Source: Phycisphaera sp.
GTDB taxonomy: Bacteria > Planctomycetota > Phycisphaerae > Phycisphaerales > Zrk34
Length of the DNA: 53,155 nucleotides
Assembly: GCA_016125285.1 (NCBI GenBank)
Contig: WGMA01000083.1
Location: forward strand, 1-53,155
Reading direction: 5' to 3'
Shown: piece after piece, positions 16,828 through 25,436 of the stretch
Position numbering within the stretch: position 1 is the stretch's first letter
Layout of the letters: each line of letters begins with the position of its first letter
The notes under the pieces: model-generated
The model's input: only the letters and a program-made list of their open reading frames with translations
Databases searched by the model: none
Told to the model about the DNA's origin: nothing
Translations under genes and position numbers: made by a program

Positions 16828-18873
16828 ATGGCTTTGCTATCGATCTCCAACCTGACGCACGCGTTCGGGGATGACCTGATCCTCGACGGTGTCAATCTCA
16901 CGCTCGAGTCCGGCGAACACGTCGGGCTCGTGGGGCGCAACGGGTGCGGCAAGTCGACGCTGATGAAGATCATCGCGGGGATCGGCAACATCAAGGCCGA
17001 CGGCGGGCAGGTGCAGCTGGCGCGCGGCGCACGCGCGGGGTACCTGCGGCAGGACCCGGACCTCGACCTGTCGCGCACGCTGCGGCAGGAGGCGTCCGCG
17101 GCGTTCGACGGCCTGTGGGAGCTGCACGAGAAGCTCGAGAAGCTCGAGCACCTGATGGCCACCGCGGAGGGCGATTCGCTCGACAAGCTGCTCAGCCAGT
17201 ACGAAAAGGCGCAGGGGCGCATGGAGGCGATGGGCGGTTACGTCGTGGATCACAAGATCGACGCGACGCTGCACGGGCTGGGCGTGACCGACGAGTTCTT
17301 CGACGTGCTGGTCGCGGACCTCAGCGGCGGGCAGCGCGCACGGCTGGCGCTGGCGAAGCTGCTGCTCAGCGAGCCGGACCTGCTGCTGCTCGACGAGCCG
17401 ACGAACCACCTCGACATCGAGGGCCGGCGTTGGCTCGAGGAGTACCTCGCGTCGTACAACGGCGCGGTGATCGTCATCAGCCACGACCGCTGGCTGCTCG
17501 ACCGCAGCGTGTCGAAGATCTACGAACTGAGCGAGGGCCGGATGGAGGAATACCCCGGCAACTACGTCAAATACCGCGAGCTGCGCAAGGAGCGTATCGA
17601 GTTCCGCCTGCGTGAGTACGAGAAGCAGAAGGACAAGATCAAGCGCGAGCAGGCGTTCATCGACCGCTACCGGGCCGGGCAGCGCGCCAAGCAGGCGCAG
17701 GGTCGCGAGAAGCGGCTGGAGCGTTACAAGCGCGACGAGCGCATCGAGCGTCCGCTGCAGCTCGACGCGATGAACCTGCGGCTGTCGACCACGACGCGCG
17801 CCGGTGACGTGGTGCTGTCGCTGGAGAACCTGACGAAGGGCTACGACGGCAAGCCGCTGTTCGAGCCGTTCACGGTGACGATCAACCGCGGCGACCGCAT
17901 CGGCGTCGTGGGGCCGAACGGCGCGGGCAAGTCGACGCTGATCCGCTGCATGCTCGGCGAGCAGGAGGCGGACTCGGGCACGGCGCGCATCGGCTCGCAG
18001 GTCGACGTCGGCCACTTCCGGCAGACGCACGAGCACCTGAACCTCGACGACACGCCCGTCGAATACCTCCGTCGGATCACCGAGGCCGAGCAGGTCGCGC
18101 GCGACCTCGCGGGCGCGTTCATGTTCAGCGACACCGACCAGGACAAGCAGCTGCGTGTGATGAGCGGCGGCGAGCGCGCACGCGTGGTGCTCGCGGGGCT
18201 CGTAGCCGGCGGGCACAACCTGCTCGTGCTCGACGAGCCGACCAACCACCTCGACATCCCCTCGGCCGAGCGGCTCGAAGAGTCGCTGCTCGCGTACACC
18301 GCCGAGCGCAAGGGCTGGGGCGAGTCGACCACCGGCGGCGGCACGCTGCTGCTGATCACGCACGACCGCATGCTGCTCGAAAACCTCTGCAACCAGCTGA
18401 TCGTGCTCGACGGCCACGGCGGTATCCGCCACTTCTACGGCTCGTGGAGCGACTGGCTTTATCAGCAGAAGGACCAGCAGCCGACCTCGAAATCGGCCGC
18501 GCCCGCCGCGACGCCCGCGCCGAAGCCCAAGGCGGAGAAGCCCACACCGACCGAGTCGAAGCCCGCCCCCGCGCCAAAGCCCGCGTCACCCGCGCCGACA
18601 CAGGCAAACCAGTCGAGCGACGCCAACAAGTACGCCGGGATGAAGAACGCGAAGAAGAATCCGCACGCGCTGCTGAATCAGAAGAAGCTCGAAACGAAGC
18701 TCGCCGAGACCGAACTGGCGATCGCGAAGATCGACGAGCAGCTCGCCGACCCCGACACGTACCGCGACGTCGCGAAGGCCAAGCGGCTGACCGCCCAACG
18801 CGACGAGCTGCAGGAACAGCTCGCCCCGCTCGAGGAAGAGTGGATCCGCCGAGCCGAACAGGCCGAGACCTGA
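16828..18873 (+). CDS. ABC-F family ATPase (Uup-like)
   Basis: 681 residues from the ATG at 16828; no good ribosome binding site is seen. Two ABC domains without membrane segments: Walker A GRNGCGKST (36-44) and GPNGAGKST (362-370), signatures LSGGQRARL (about 165) and MSGGERARV (about 445), and LDEPTNHLD in both Walker B regions. The linker between them is basic and helical (EYEKQKDKIKREQAFIDRY). A proline/alanine-rich spacer (about 555-600) leads to a coiled coil (about 615-681, LETKLAETELAIAKIDEQL) like that of Uup. ABC-F proteins act on ribosomes to rescue stalled translation. The long linker with the C-terminal coiled coil points to Uup rather than EttA. No resistance role can be claimed. 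Confidence 0.93.
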   Translation: MALLSISNLTHAFGDDLILDGVNLTLESGEHVGLVGRNGCGKSTLMKIIAGIGNIKADGGQVQLARGARAGYLRQDPDLDLSRTLRQEASAAFDGLWELHEKLEKLEHLMATAEGDSLDKLLSQYEKAQGRMEAMGGYVVDHKIDATLHGLGVTDEFFDVLVADLSGGQRARLALAKLLLSEPDLLLLDEPTNHLDIEGRRWLEEYLASYNGAVIVISHDRWLLDRSVSKIYELSEGRMEEYPGNYVKYRELRKERIEFRLREYEKQKDKIKREQAFIDRYRAGQRAKQAQGREKRLERYKRDERIERPLQLDAMNLRLSTTTRAGDVVLSLENLTKGYDGKPLFEPFTVTINRGDRIGVVGPNGAGKSTLIRCMLGEQEADSGTARIGSQVDVGHFRQTHEHLNLDDTPVEYLRRITEAEQVARDLAGAFMFSDTDQDKQLRVMSGGERARVVLAGLVAGGHNLLVLDEPTNHLDIPSAERLEESLLAYTAERKGWGESTTGGGTLLLITHDRMLLENLCNQLIVLDGHGGIRHFYGSWSDWLYQQKDQQPTSKSAAPAATPAPKPKAEKPTPTESKPAPAPKPASPAPTQANQSSDANKYAGMKNAKKNPHALLNQKKLETKLAETELAIAKIDEQLADPDTYRDVAKAKRLTAQRDELQEQLAPLEEEWIRRAEQAET

Positions 18874-18937
18874 TCGCCGCACGACGGGCCGAACCCGGCG
18901 TTGCAGGCCGATCGAGAGAACGCACGGACGCTCATCG

Positions 18938-19531
18938 ATGGACACCGAGACGCTGATCAAGACGTTCGGCTACCCCGCGATCGCGCTCGGCGTGGCGTTC
19001 GAGGGTGAGACGGTGCTGCTCGTCGCCGGGTACCTCGCGCACCGCGGTTACTTCGACATCGCGACCGTCATGATGGTCGCGATGATCTCGACCACCCTCG
19101 CCGACCAGTGGTGGTTCCACGTCGGCCGCACCGGCGGCAAGTCCATGCTCGACCGCCGGCCGCGCTGGGCCGACCGCGTCGATCCCATCCGACGGATGAT
19201 CGACCGTCACCAGGTGCTCGTCATCATGGGCTTCCGGTTCATCTACGGCCTGCGGACCATCACGCCGGTCGTTCTCGGCATGACCGGCGTCCCGCTGCGA
19301 CGCTTCATCCCGCTCAACATCCTCAGCGCGACGATCTGGGCGGTGGCCGTCGGCGTCGCGGGTTACCTGTTCGGGCAGCTGCTCGAAAACTTCTGGAGCG
19401 ACCTCCGCCGGCACGAGTGGTGGATCGCCGCGGGCATCCTCGTGATGGGCGGCGTGATCTGGGCGATCGTCTTCTTCCGCCACCGCCCGCAGGCCGACAC
19501 GCCGGACGCCAACACACCGGACGGCAAGTAG
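18938..19531 (+). CDS. DedA family membrane protein
   Basis: 197 residues with four to five membrane segments. DedA/VTT-domain signs are present: the acidic first re-entrant motif FEGETVLLVAG (21-31) and the arginine-containing RFIYGLRTITPVVLG (100-114, R100 and R106). DedA proteins move phospholipids such as undecaprenyl phosphate or phosphatidylethanolamine across the inner membrane using the proton gradient. It starts 64 bases after the ABC-F gene on the same strand and its stop lies two bases from the stop of the convergent methyltransferase gene. The C-terminal tail is hydrophilic (PDANTPDGK). No exact subfamily can be fixed. Confidence 0.9.
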   Translation: MDTETLIKTFGYPAIALGVAFEGETVLLVAGYLAHRGYFDIATVMMVAMISTTLADQWWFHVGRTGGKSMLDRRPRWADRVDPIRRMIDRHQVLVIMGFRFIYGLRTITPVVLGMTGVPLRRFIPLNILSATIWAVAVGVAGYLFGQLLENFWSDLRRHEWWIAAGILVMGGVIWAIVFFRHRPQADTPDANTPDGK

Positions 19532-19533
19532 GG

Positions 19534-20289
19534 TCACGCACGCCGCGCGCTCCACGCGCGCGTGAGGTACGGCACGTCGAACGTCTCGGCGCCGAGTTCG
19601 TCGATCAGCGCGTTGATGCGCGACAGCACCGTGATCATCCGCCGCGGGCCGGCGGTGACGTTGAGGTTGTTGTGGCTCCGCCAGAGCGTCAGGAAGCGCT
19701 CGCGTGACATCGGCACGACGTGCGGCGACTCGTGGTAGGCGACGTCGGTGAAGTCGCCGGTCGAGGTGAGCAGCGCGGCGGTGTCGACGTCGCGGTACAG
19801 CTCGTCGAACTCGGGCACGTGCTCGTTGATCGTCGCCGCGACGCGCGCCAGCAGCGTGCTGCGCGACGGGTCGCGGTTGTTCCACAGGCACGTGAACCAG
19901 CCGCCCGGCCGCAGCACGCGGCGGAGCTCCGGCAGCGCCAGCGCGGGCGTCGCCCAGTGGAACGCCTGCGCCGCGACGGCCCAGCGCTGCGATGCGTCGG
20001 GCAGGCCCGTCGCCTCGAACGTGCCGTCGGTCCACGTGACGTGATCCAGCGCCGGCGCGTGGCGGCGCATAGTGGCATTGGGTTCGACGGCGGTAACGAC
20101 GAACCCCCGCCGCGCCAGCAGCGCCGTCGCGATGCCCGTTCCGGCGCCGATGTCCGCGACGGGATCGCCGGGCGACGCGCCGACGTGCGCGACGATGCGG
20201 TCGAGCAGCTCGCCGGGATACGTCGGCCGCGCCGCCGCGTACGCCTCGGCCTGTGCGGAAAAGTCACCGAGTTGGGGGTCGCTGGGCAT
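19534..20289 (-). CDS. Class I SAM-dependent methyltransferase
   Basis: 251 residues starting at 20289 (the upstream part of the open frame is repeat DNA). Motif I VADIGAGTGIATALL (44-58) binds SAM; VVTAVEPNATMRRHAP, the acidic motif II, follows, and later LPELRRVLRPGGWFTCLWNN is the typical post-motif strand. The fold resembles methyltransferases acting on small molecules or quinone-like substrates, but the substrate is not shown. It is convergent with the DedA gene, with two bases between stops. Upstream lies an AATGAC-word inverted repeat (20349-20481), so its promoter may be inside or next to that element. Confidence 0.9.
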   Translation of the reverse strand: MPSDPQLGDFSAQAEAYAAARPTYPGELLDRIVAHVGASPGDPVADIGAGTGIATALLARRGFVVTAVEPNATMRRHAPALDHVTWTDGTFEATGLPDASQRWAVAAQAFHWATPALALPELRRVLRPGGWFTCLWNNRDPSRSTLLARVAATINEHVPEFDELYRDVDTAALLTSTGDFTDVAYHESPHVVPMSRERFLTLWRSHNNLNVTAGPRRMITVLSRINALIDELGAETFDVPYLTRAWSARRA

Positions 20290-20348
20290 AGGATGATTAT
20301 GCCGCGTCTCGGCGGGCGAGCAATGATGGGCTGTATTGTGTGAATGAC

Positions 20349-20481
20349 GAATGACGAAATTCGAATGACAAATCAAATCCCAATATTCAAATCTCAAGTC
20401 CCGAACCCGGTGCACATTGCACGGCCCCGTTTGAACATTGGTTCATTCGGTCATTGTTTTGTCATTCGAATTTCGTCATTC
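20349..20481. repeat. AT-rich inverted repeat, AATGAC-word family (no gene inside)
   Basis: Perfect 24-nt inverted arms (20349-20372 and 20458-20481) enclose 85 bp. Arms and flanks are built from GAATGACGAA and AATGACAAA words (GTCATT on the right). It lies in the divergent gap between the methyltransferase and hydrolase genes. Confidence 0.88.
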
Positions 20482-20546
20482 TTCCCCGCAACCACCGCAT
20501 TGCCCGCCGGTAGATACCCATGACACCGCACCCACGGAGCACGCTT

Positions 20547-21641
20547 ATGCCGCGTCTATCTCGCGTCGCCGTCACCGTCCTCGCCGCCGCGCTGCTCGCC
20601 ATGCTGACGCTGGGCCCCGCCGCGCGTCCCGCGCGCGCCGAGCCGTCTTCCGAGAATAACCAGCAACTCAAGCAGGCGCTGAAGCAGTTCCCGCAGGCCG
20701 ATGGGAATCACGACGGCGTGCTGACGCTCACCGAGGCGCGCGCCTTCATGAAGGCGATGACCAGCATCGCGCCCAAGCCGGTCAACAACCAACAGCCGCT
20801 GCCGACACACGCGGACGTGAAGTACGGGCCGTACGACAGCAACGTGCTGGACTTCTGGCAGGCCGAGTCCGACAAGCCGACGCCGGTGGTGGTGTACATC
20901 CACGGCGGCGGGTTCCTGGCGGGCGACAAGACAGGCGCGAACCGTCACGCGATCGACCAGTACCTCAAGGCCGGCGTGTCGTGCGCGTCGATCAACTACC
21001 GGTTCCTGACCGACGCGCCGATCCAAGACATCCTGCACGACGCGGCCCGCGCCATCCAGTTCATCCGCTACAAGTCCAAGGATTGGAACGTCGACAAGAA
21101 ACGCATCGCGTCGTACGGCGGCAGCGCGGGCGCGGGCACGTCGCTGTGGCTGGCGACGCACGACGACCTGGCCGACCCGGACAACGCCGACCCGGTGCTG
21201 CGCGAGTCGTCGCGCCTCGTCGCCGCGGGCATGGTCAACGGGCAGTTCTCGTACGACCTGACGCAGTGGTCCGACGTGCTCAAGGCCCCGAACACGCTGT
21301 TCGGCTCGCCGGACTTCCACACGTTCTACCACTTCGACACCGCCGACCAGATGAAGACCGACGCCGGGAAGAAGGTGCTGGCGGAGTGTGACATGCTGGG
21401 CATGATCACGCCGGACGACCCGCCGGTGTACCTGTACTGCACGCTGGCCGACGCCCCGCCGCGCAACACCAACCAGTTCTACCACCACCCCGAACACGAA
21501 CGCATCGTCGCCGAGCACTGCAAGAAGGCCGGCGTGGAGGCTTGCCTCAACCTCACCCGCGCAGGCGTGACGCCGCCGAACAACCTGACGATTCATGCGT
21601 TCATGCTGCAGAAACTGGGCGTGACGAAGGCGGCGGAGTGA
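20547..21641 (+). CDS. Exported alpha/beta hydrolase with N-terminal EF-hand
   Basis: 364 residues. I prefer the ATG at 20547 (GGAG upstream) over one nine codons earlier. The signal peptide runs to about 31 (ARPARA). A calcium-type EF-hand loop follows: D52-x-N54-x-D56-G57-x-L59 with E63 at position 12. The hydrolase part has the oxyanion motif HGGG (119-122, VVYIHGGGF) and the nucleophile GGSAG with S193; a C-terminal H in LTIHAFM is a catalytic candidate. It belongs to the BD-FAE/carboxylesterase-like group, often acting on acylated sugars in this phylum. It converges with the membrane protein gene with no base between the stops. The substrate is unknown. Confidence 0.87.
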   Translation: MPRLSRVAVTVLAAALLAMLTLGPAARPARAEPSSENNQQLKQALKQFPQADGNHDGVLTLTEARAFMKAMTSIAPKPVNNQQPLPTHADVKYGPYDSNVLDFWQAESDKPTPVVVYIHGGGFLAGDKTGANRHAIDQYLKAGVSCASINYRFLTDAPIQDILHDAARAIQFIRYKSKDWNVDKKRIASYGGSAGAGTSLWLATHDDLADPDNADPVLRESSRLVAAGMVNGQFSYDLTQWSDVLKAPNTLFGSPDFHTFYHFDTADQMKTDAGKKVLAECDMLGMITPDDPPVYLYCTLADAPPRNTNQFYHHPEHERIVAEHCKKAGVEACLNLTRAGVTPPNNLTIHAFMLQKLGVTKAAE

Positions 21642-22352
21642 CTACTCGACGAGCCACCCCGTAGCCTCTGGCGCACAGACGATCGCGATCAGGATCACGA
21701 AGATCGCCGCGGCGATCCAACTCGGACGGATGGGAGTGGCGAGCGCGTCGCCCAGCCAGATTACGCCCCATGTCCACACACCGACAATAATTATCCGTTC
21801 GGGCGGCCAAAGTGTGCCATGTGGGCGCATTTCGAGCACCCACTGAGTCGTCGCGGTCGAAACGCCGTACGCGAGCAGCACCAGCAGCCCGACCTCGTAG
21901 ACAAGGCGAGACCGCATGCACCGCCATGACTGAACGAAGCGGACCGGGAAGAACCGGTGATCGACGCGCCCGTAGAACAAGCGTGCCCCCGCAGCGCCTA
22001 CGAACATCGCGACAAGCACCGCGGCGAAGAGGAACGCTGTGAACGGCAGGTCGTTCCTCAAGCGAGCGTCGAACCACGTCTCGGAGCTAAAAATGGGATG
22101 CGGCTGATCGGCCAACCCTTCGATGAGGAACAGCAGGTAGAGGCCCAACGCGTAACACGCAAGGGTGAATGCGATCGCGCAGACCCGTCGTCCAGTGGAA
22201 ACCGCCACATCCGATTGATCATTGTCGGCGTGTGTCACGCATGTGGCTATGCGCCCCGAGTCGGCCGCGTGTAGTTCGGCGGGGTCGCGACGCCTTTGTG
22301 ATCCCACCCCGTCTCGCGGCGCTCGCAGGCGTGGGCTTCGGGTGCGCGACAT
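21642..22352 (-). CDS. Multi-pass membrane protein of unknown function
   Basis: Up to 236 residues; the true start is uncertain. The only ATG (22352) lies inside the left arm of the repeat at 22351-22438 and has no Shine-Dalgarno sequence, so a GTG further in, around residue 39 or 49, is possible. Five membrane helices are visible at about 57-79, 103-126, 150-168, 187-205 and 211-228, which is strong evidence of a real protein. I do not recognise the family. It is one of the less GC-biased genes in the window. Its stop abuts that of the hydrolase gene at 21641. The first 50 residues, arginine-rich, are probably not translated or are a cytoplasmic tail. Confidence 0.6.
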   Translation of the reverse strand: MSRTRSPRLRAPRDGVGSQRRRDPAELHAADSGRIATCVTHADNDQSDVAVSTGRRVCAIAFTLACYALGLYLLFLIEGLADQPHPIFSSETWFDARLRNDLPFTAFLFAAVLVAMFVGAAGARLFYGRVDHRFFPVRFVQSWRCMRSRLVYEVGLLVLLAYGVSTATTQWVLEMRPHGTLWPPERIIIVGVWTWGVIWLGDALATPIRPSWIAAAIFVILIAIVCAPEATGWLVE

Positions 22353-22438
22353 ATAGCCCCGGGTTTACCCGGGGAAATCGTCCATCGTGGATCGGACCCT
22401 TGATCGCGGCGTTTCCCCCGGCAAGCCGGGGGCTATAT
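22351..22438. repeat. Double-hairpin inverted repeat overlapping a gene start and a gene end
   Basis: Imperfect 27-nt inverted arms (22351-22377 and 22412-22438) are separated by 34 nt; each arm is itself a hairpin (AGCCCCGGG...CCCGGGG; CCCCCGG...CCGGGGG). The architecture is the same as at 972-1054. The stop codon of the pseudopilin gene and the only ATG of the membrane protein gene fall at its edges. Confidence 0.85.
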
Positions 22439-23310
22439 CACCGGATGGCGTTTGCGGGCAGGTAGTGTCTTGCGGGGTGGTTGCCCTTGACGCCGGGGTG
22501 GGCGTAGACGGTGTCGTGGGACCAGTAGCGTTCGACGTGGCCGTCGGTGTAGCCGGCGTTCATCTGCATGTCGGGGTAGTCGGTCTCGGGGGTCGTGTCG
22601 CCGATCCGCCAGGTGGACTCGCTGCGGTTGAGCTGGGGGTAGCCGTCCTCGGCGTGGACGGATCCCCAGGCCAGGTCGCCGGCGGGCTCCTGCCACTCGA
22701 GGACGTCGCAGGTGAGGAGGTTGGCTTCGTCGCGGACGTTGAGGTCGCGTGTGGGGCCGACGAAGGGGGCGAGGCCGGGGTCGGAGCCGTCGATGGCGGT
22801 GGGCGCCTGGGTGGCGTAGCCGCTGTAGTTCCAGAGCATGAAGTAGGACGTGCCGGTGAGTCGTGTGTCGCCGGTGCGGTAGGCGTCGTCGAGTTCGATG
22901 CCGTTGTTGGTGGAGTCGACGAGCGGGCCGGGCGTGCCGGGGCCGAGCGGGCAGTAGAACACGTCGGGCGAGGGCGTGTAGGAGTAGAGCCAGCGGCCGA
23001 TGTTGTGGCCGTTCTTGGAGGCGGCGGTCCCGGCGTAGGCCCAGCTGGGGTGGTAGTTCATCCAGAACGGGATGGACCACCAGCCGTTGCCGAGCGCGGC
23101 GTTGGACGGCGGGTAGTAGCCGCGGTTTTCGGTGGAGTAGGCCGCGACGCCGATGATGATCTGCCGCTGACTCGTCATGCAGACCACGAGCTTCGACGAC
23201 CGGCGGGCCTTGGCGAGCGACGGCAGCAGGATCGCGATGAGCAGGACGATGATGCTGACCACGACGAGCAGTTCGATGAGCGTGAAGCCGCGGCGTGTGT
23301 GGGCTTGCAT
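22438..23310 (-). CDS. Type IV pseudopilin (DUF1559-like)
   Basis: 290 residues from the ATG at 23310 with GGGAG upstream. The leader MQAHTRRG is cut before FTLIELLVVVSIIVLLIAIL, a textbook class III signal with glutamate at +5. The mature part is rich in Tyr, Trp and Pro, with one Cys-containing segment VFYCPLGPG, and ends with a GYTDGHVERYW segment like the DG motif of planctomycete prepilins. A near-consensus promoter lies 28 bases upstream (23338-23365). It diverges from the sialidase gene and may share its regulation. Its stop lies in the edge of the repeat at 22351-22438. Confidence 0.87.
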   Translation of the reverse strand: MQAHTRRGFTLIELLVVVSIIVLLIAILLPSLAKARRSSKLVVCMTSQRQIIIGVAAYSTENRGYYPPSNAALGNGWWSIPFWMNYHPSWAYAGTAASKNGHNIGRWLYSYTPSPDVFYCPLGPGTPGPLVDSTNNGIELDDAYRTGDTRLTGTSYFMLWNYSGYATQAPTAIDGSDPGLAPFVGPTRDLNVRDEANLLTCDVLEWQEPAGDLAWGSVHAEDGYPQLNRSESTWRIGDTTPETDYPDMQMNAGYTDGHVERYWSHDTVYAHPGVKGNHPARHYLPANAIR

Positions 23311-23337
23311 GAGGTCAGTCTCCCGGTGGATGGTATC

Positions 23338-23365
23338 ATCATAGAATAAATAGATCGCGTGTCAA
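23338..23365 (-). promoter_or_regulatory. Sigma-70-like promoter for the pseudopilin gene
   Basis: Read on the minus strand, TTGACA (complement of 23360-23365), a 16-base spacer and TATGAT (complement of 23338-23343) form a near-consensus promoter, 28 bases before the ATG at 23310. Confidence 0.65.
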
Positions 23366-23392
23366 TAATATTTCTTATATGATTGGAATTTA

Positions 23393-23420
23393 TTGATTGC
23401 CGTCCTATTGTGCGTATCAT
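23393..23420 (+). promoter_or_regulatory. Candidate promoter for the sialidase gene
   Basis: TTGATT (23393-23398), 16 bases, then TATCAT (23415-23420), 26 bases before the ATG at 23447. It is back to back with the minus-strand promoter at 23338-23365 in an unusually AT-rich patch. Confidence 0.45.
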
Positions 23421-23446
23421 CGGAGCCGGTGAACAAGGAGTCTGGC

Positions 23447-24580
23447 ATGCGAAATCGGATGACGGATTGGCGTGGCGGCGTGATGCTGCTGGCGGTGACA
23501 GCGATGTGGACGGCCGGCGTGGCGCGGGCCGCGTCGCCGGAGCTGGTCGACGTGTTCGTCGGCGGCGAGGGCGGGTATCACACGTATCGCATCCCCGCGC
23601 TGGTGGTCAGCAACAAGGGCACGCTGCTGGCGTTCATCGAGGGACGCAAGACAAGCGGCGGCGATCACGGCGACATCGACATGATGCTCCGCCGCAGCAC
23701 CGACGGCGGCAAGACGTGGCTCGCGATGCAGATGGTCTACGAGGAAGGCGACACGAAGAAGGTGACGATCGGCAACCCGTGCCCGGTGGTCGATCGCGAC
23801 ACGGGGCGGATCTGGCTGCCGTTCAACCGCGACAACGACGACGTGCTGATCACGTGGAGCGACGACGACGGCGTGACGTGGGCGAAGCCGCGGGTGATCA
23901 CGCCGGACGTGAAGGCGCAGGACTGGACGTGGTACGCGACGGGGCCGGGCGTGGGCATTCAGATCGAGCGGGGAGCGCACAAGGGGCGGCTGGTAATCCC
24001 GTGCGACCACCGCGAGGCGTACAAGGGCAAGACGGCGAAGATGTCGCACGTGTTCTACAGCGACGACCACGGCGAGACGTGGAAGCTGGGCGGGACGGTC
24101 GCGCCGCACACGGACGAGTGCCAGGTCGCCGAGCGGGCCGACGGGTCGCTGATCATCAACATGCGCAACTACTGGGAACGCGACGGCGGTGAGAAGGCGA
24201 AAGGCGGCAAGCGTGCGATCGCCACGAGTGACGACGGCGGCGTGACGTGGTCGGCGTTACGGTTCGACGAGACGCTGATCGAGCCGATCTGTCAGGCGGG
24301 GCTGGTCCGCGTCGCGGCGCCGAGCGGCGGTGGCAAGGGGCTGCTGGTGTTCACGAACCCCGCGAGCACGTCGAAGCGTGATCACATGACGGTGCGGATC
24401 AGCGAAGACGACGGCGCGACCTGGCCGCGTAGCGCGCTGCTGTACGGCGGGTCGTCGGCGTACTCGTGCCCGACGCGGCTGCCCGACGGGCGTGTCGGCG
24501 TGCTGTTCGAACGCGACGGGTATCGCAAGGCGACCTTCGCGGCGTTCGACACGTCGTGGGTCGGCGTGACGGACAAGTAA
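23447..24580 (+). CDS. Secreted exo-sialidase (BNR-repeat family)
   Basis: 377 residues from 23447 with AAGGAG seven bases upstream. The signal peptide is about 1-29. The sialidase RIP motif is in YHTYRIPALV (R48), with EGRKTSGGDHGDIDMMLRRS holding the second conserved patch. Five Asp boxes are visible: STDGGKTW, SDDDGVTW, SDDHGETW, SDDGGVTW and SEDDGATW. These mark a six-bladed propeller that releases terminal sialic acid or a related keto-sugar from glycans. The length fits a single catalytic domain. It is followed 54 bases later by an NTF2-like protein gene, probably co-transcribed. Activity on sialic acid itself is likely but unproven; KDN or other nonulosonates are possible. Confidence 0.92.
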   Translation: MRNRMTDWRGGVMLLAVTAMWTAGVARAASPELVDVFVGGEGGYHTYRIPALVVSNKGTLLAFIEGRKTSGGDHGDIDMMLRRSTDGGKTWLAMQMVYEEGDTKKVTIGNPCPVVDRDTGRIWLPFNRDNDDVLITWSDDDGVTWAKPRVITPDVKAQDWTWYATGPGVGIQIERGAHKGRLVIPCDHREAYKGKTAKMSHVFYSDDHGETWKLGGTVAPHTDECQVAERADGSLIINMRNYWERDGGEKAKGGKRAIATSDDGGVTWSALRFDETLIEPICQAGLVRVAAPSGGGKGLLVFTNPASTSKRDHMTVRISEDDGATWPRSALLYGGSSAYSCPTRLPDGRVGVLFERDGYRKATFAAFDTSWVGVTDK

Positions 24581-24634
24581 CCGCGGCGCGCGAACCACGC
24601 CGCGGCTGACGCGTCCATATGCGGGGACCACGAC

Positions 24635-25417
24635 ATGATCAGCCACCGTCATCACCCCATCGCGACGATCGCCCTGCTCACGCTGGCGACGTGGTGCGCC
24701 GCGAGCGCCCCGCTGCTCGCCGACGAGAAGACCGACATCGCGGAGCTCGTCGTCGCGGCGCAGCGGGCCGGTTACGAGCAGCATCAGCTCGAAGCGTACA
24801 TGCAGCTGTGGGCGGACGACGCGAAGCTGATCGGCTCACGTGACGCGGCGGGCACGGATCACCCCGTCGAGATGGGCGTCGAGCAGATCCGCCTGACGCG
24901 CAAGCTGACGTTTCAGCGGCTCGCGGGCGACGAACCGCTGCGGCTGGTGTTCGGCGATCAGCGCGTGACGATCGACGGCGACACCGCGGAGTTCCGCGTC
25001 GAGTCGAGCACCGTGCGCGGCGCCGGCTACTTCAAGGTCGGTGAGGTGTACAAGCTGCGCCGCACCGACAAGGGGTGGCGCGTGTACGAAAACCGTTGGT
25101 GGCCGATCGAGCAGAAGAGCGGCGGATCGCTCACGCGGTTCAACGCCGCGACCTGGCGGGACCTCGACGACGACGCGGACGCCGCGAAGCTCAGCGGCGA
25201 CGACCGCAACGCCGCGGTCAAGCTGTACGTCGCCCACCGGTTCACCGAGGCGCTGCGACACGCGATCGTGCACTGCTCGACCGGTCAGGCGAGCGCGACG
25301 GACTGGGCGTTGCGCGGATGGATCGCCGTGCAGGCCGGCAAGGGTGACGACGCGGTCAAGTCGTTCAACAAGGCGCGCGAACTCGAGCCGCGCATCTCGG
25401 TGCCGCGAACGGACTGA
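24635..25417 (+). CDS. Exported NTF2/SnoaL-like protein with TPR-like tail
   Basis: 260 residues from 24635 (GGGGA upstream). The signal peptide is about 1-29 (LLADEK marks its end). Residues about 35-150 look like an NTF2-type cone (YMQLWADDAKLIGSRDAAG, TAEFRVESSTVRGAGYFKV, WRVYENRWWP), the fold of SnoaL-like and nuclear transport factor 2-like proteins, which bind small molecules or act as subunits. After about 205 the sequence WALRGWIAVQAGKGDDAVKS is TPR-like. The function cannot be stated. It follows the sialidase gene on the same strand and its end faces the large dehydrogenase gene 19 bases away. Confidence 0.8.
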   Translation: MISHRHHPIATIALLTLATWCAASAPLLADEKTDIAELVVAAQRAGYEQHQLEAYMQLWADDAKLIGSRDAAGTDHPVEMGVEQIRLTRKLTFQRLAGDEPLRLVFGDQRVTIDGDTAEFRVESSTVRGAGYFKVGEVYKLRRTDKGWRVYENRWWPIEQKSGGSLTRFNAATWRDLDDDADAAKLSGDDRNAAVKLYVAHRFTEALRHAIVHCSTGQASATDWALRGWIAVQAGKGDDAVKSFNKARELEPRISVPRTD

Positions 25418-25436
25418 CACGACCGCCCCACCGCGA

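Noticed and set aside
16828-18873. Antibiotic-resistance ABC-F protein
   Set aside because: The C-terminal Uup-like coiled coil and the lack of a regulated leader favour a housekeeping ribosome-associated protein.
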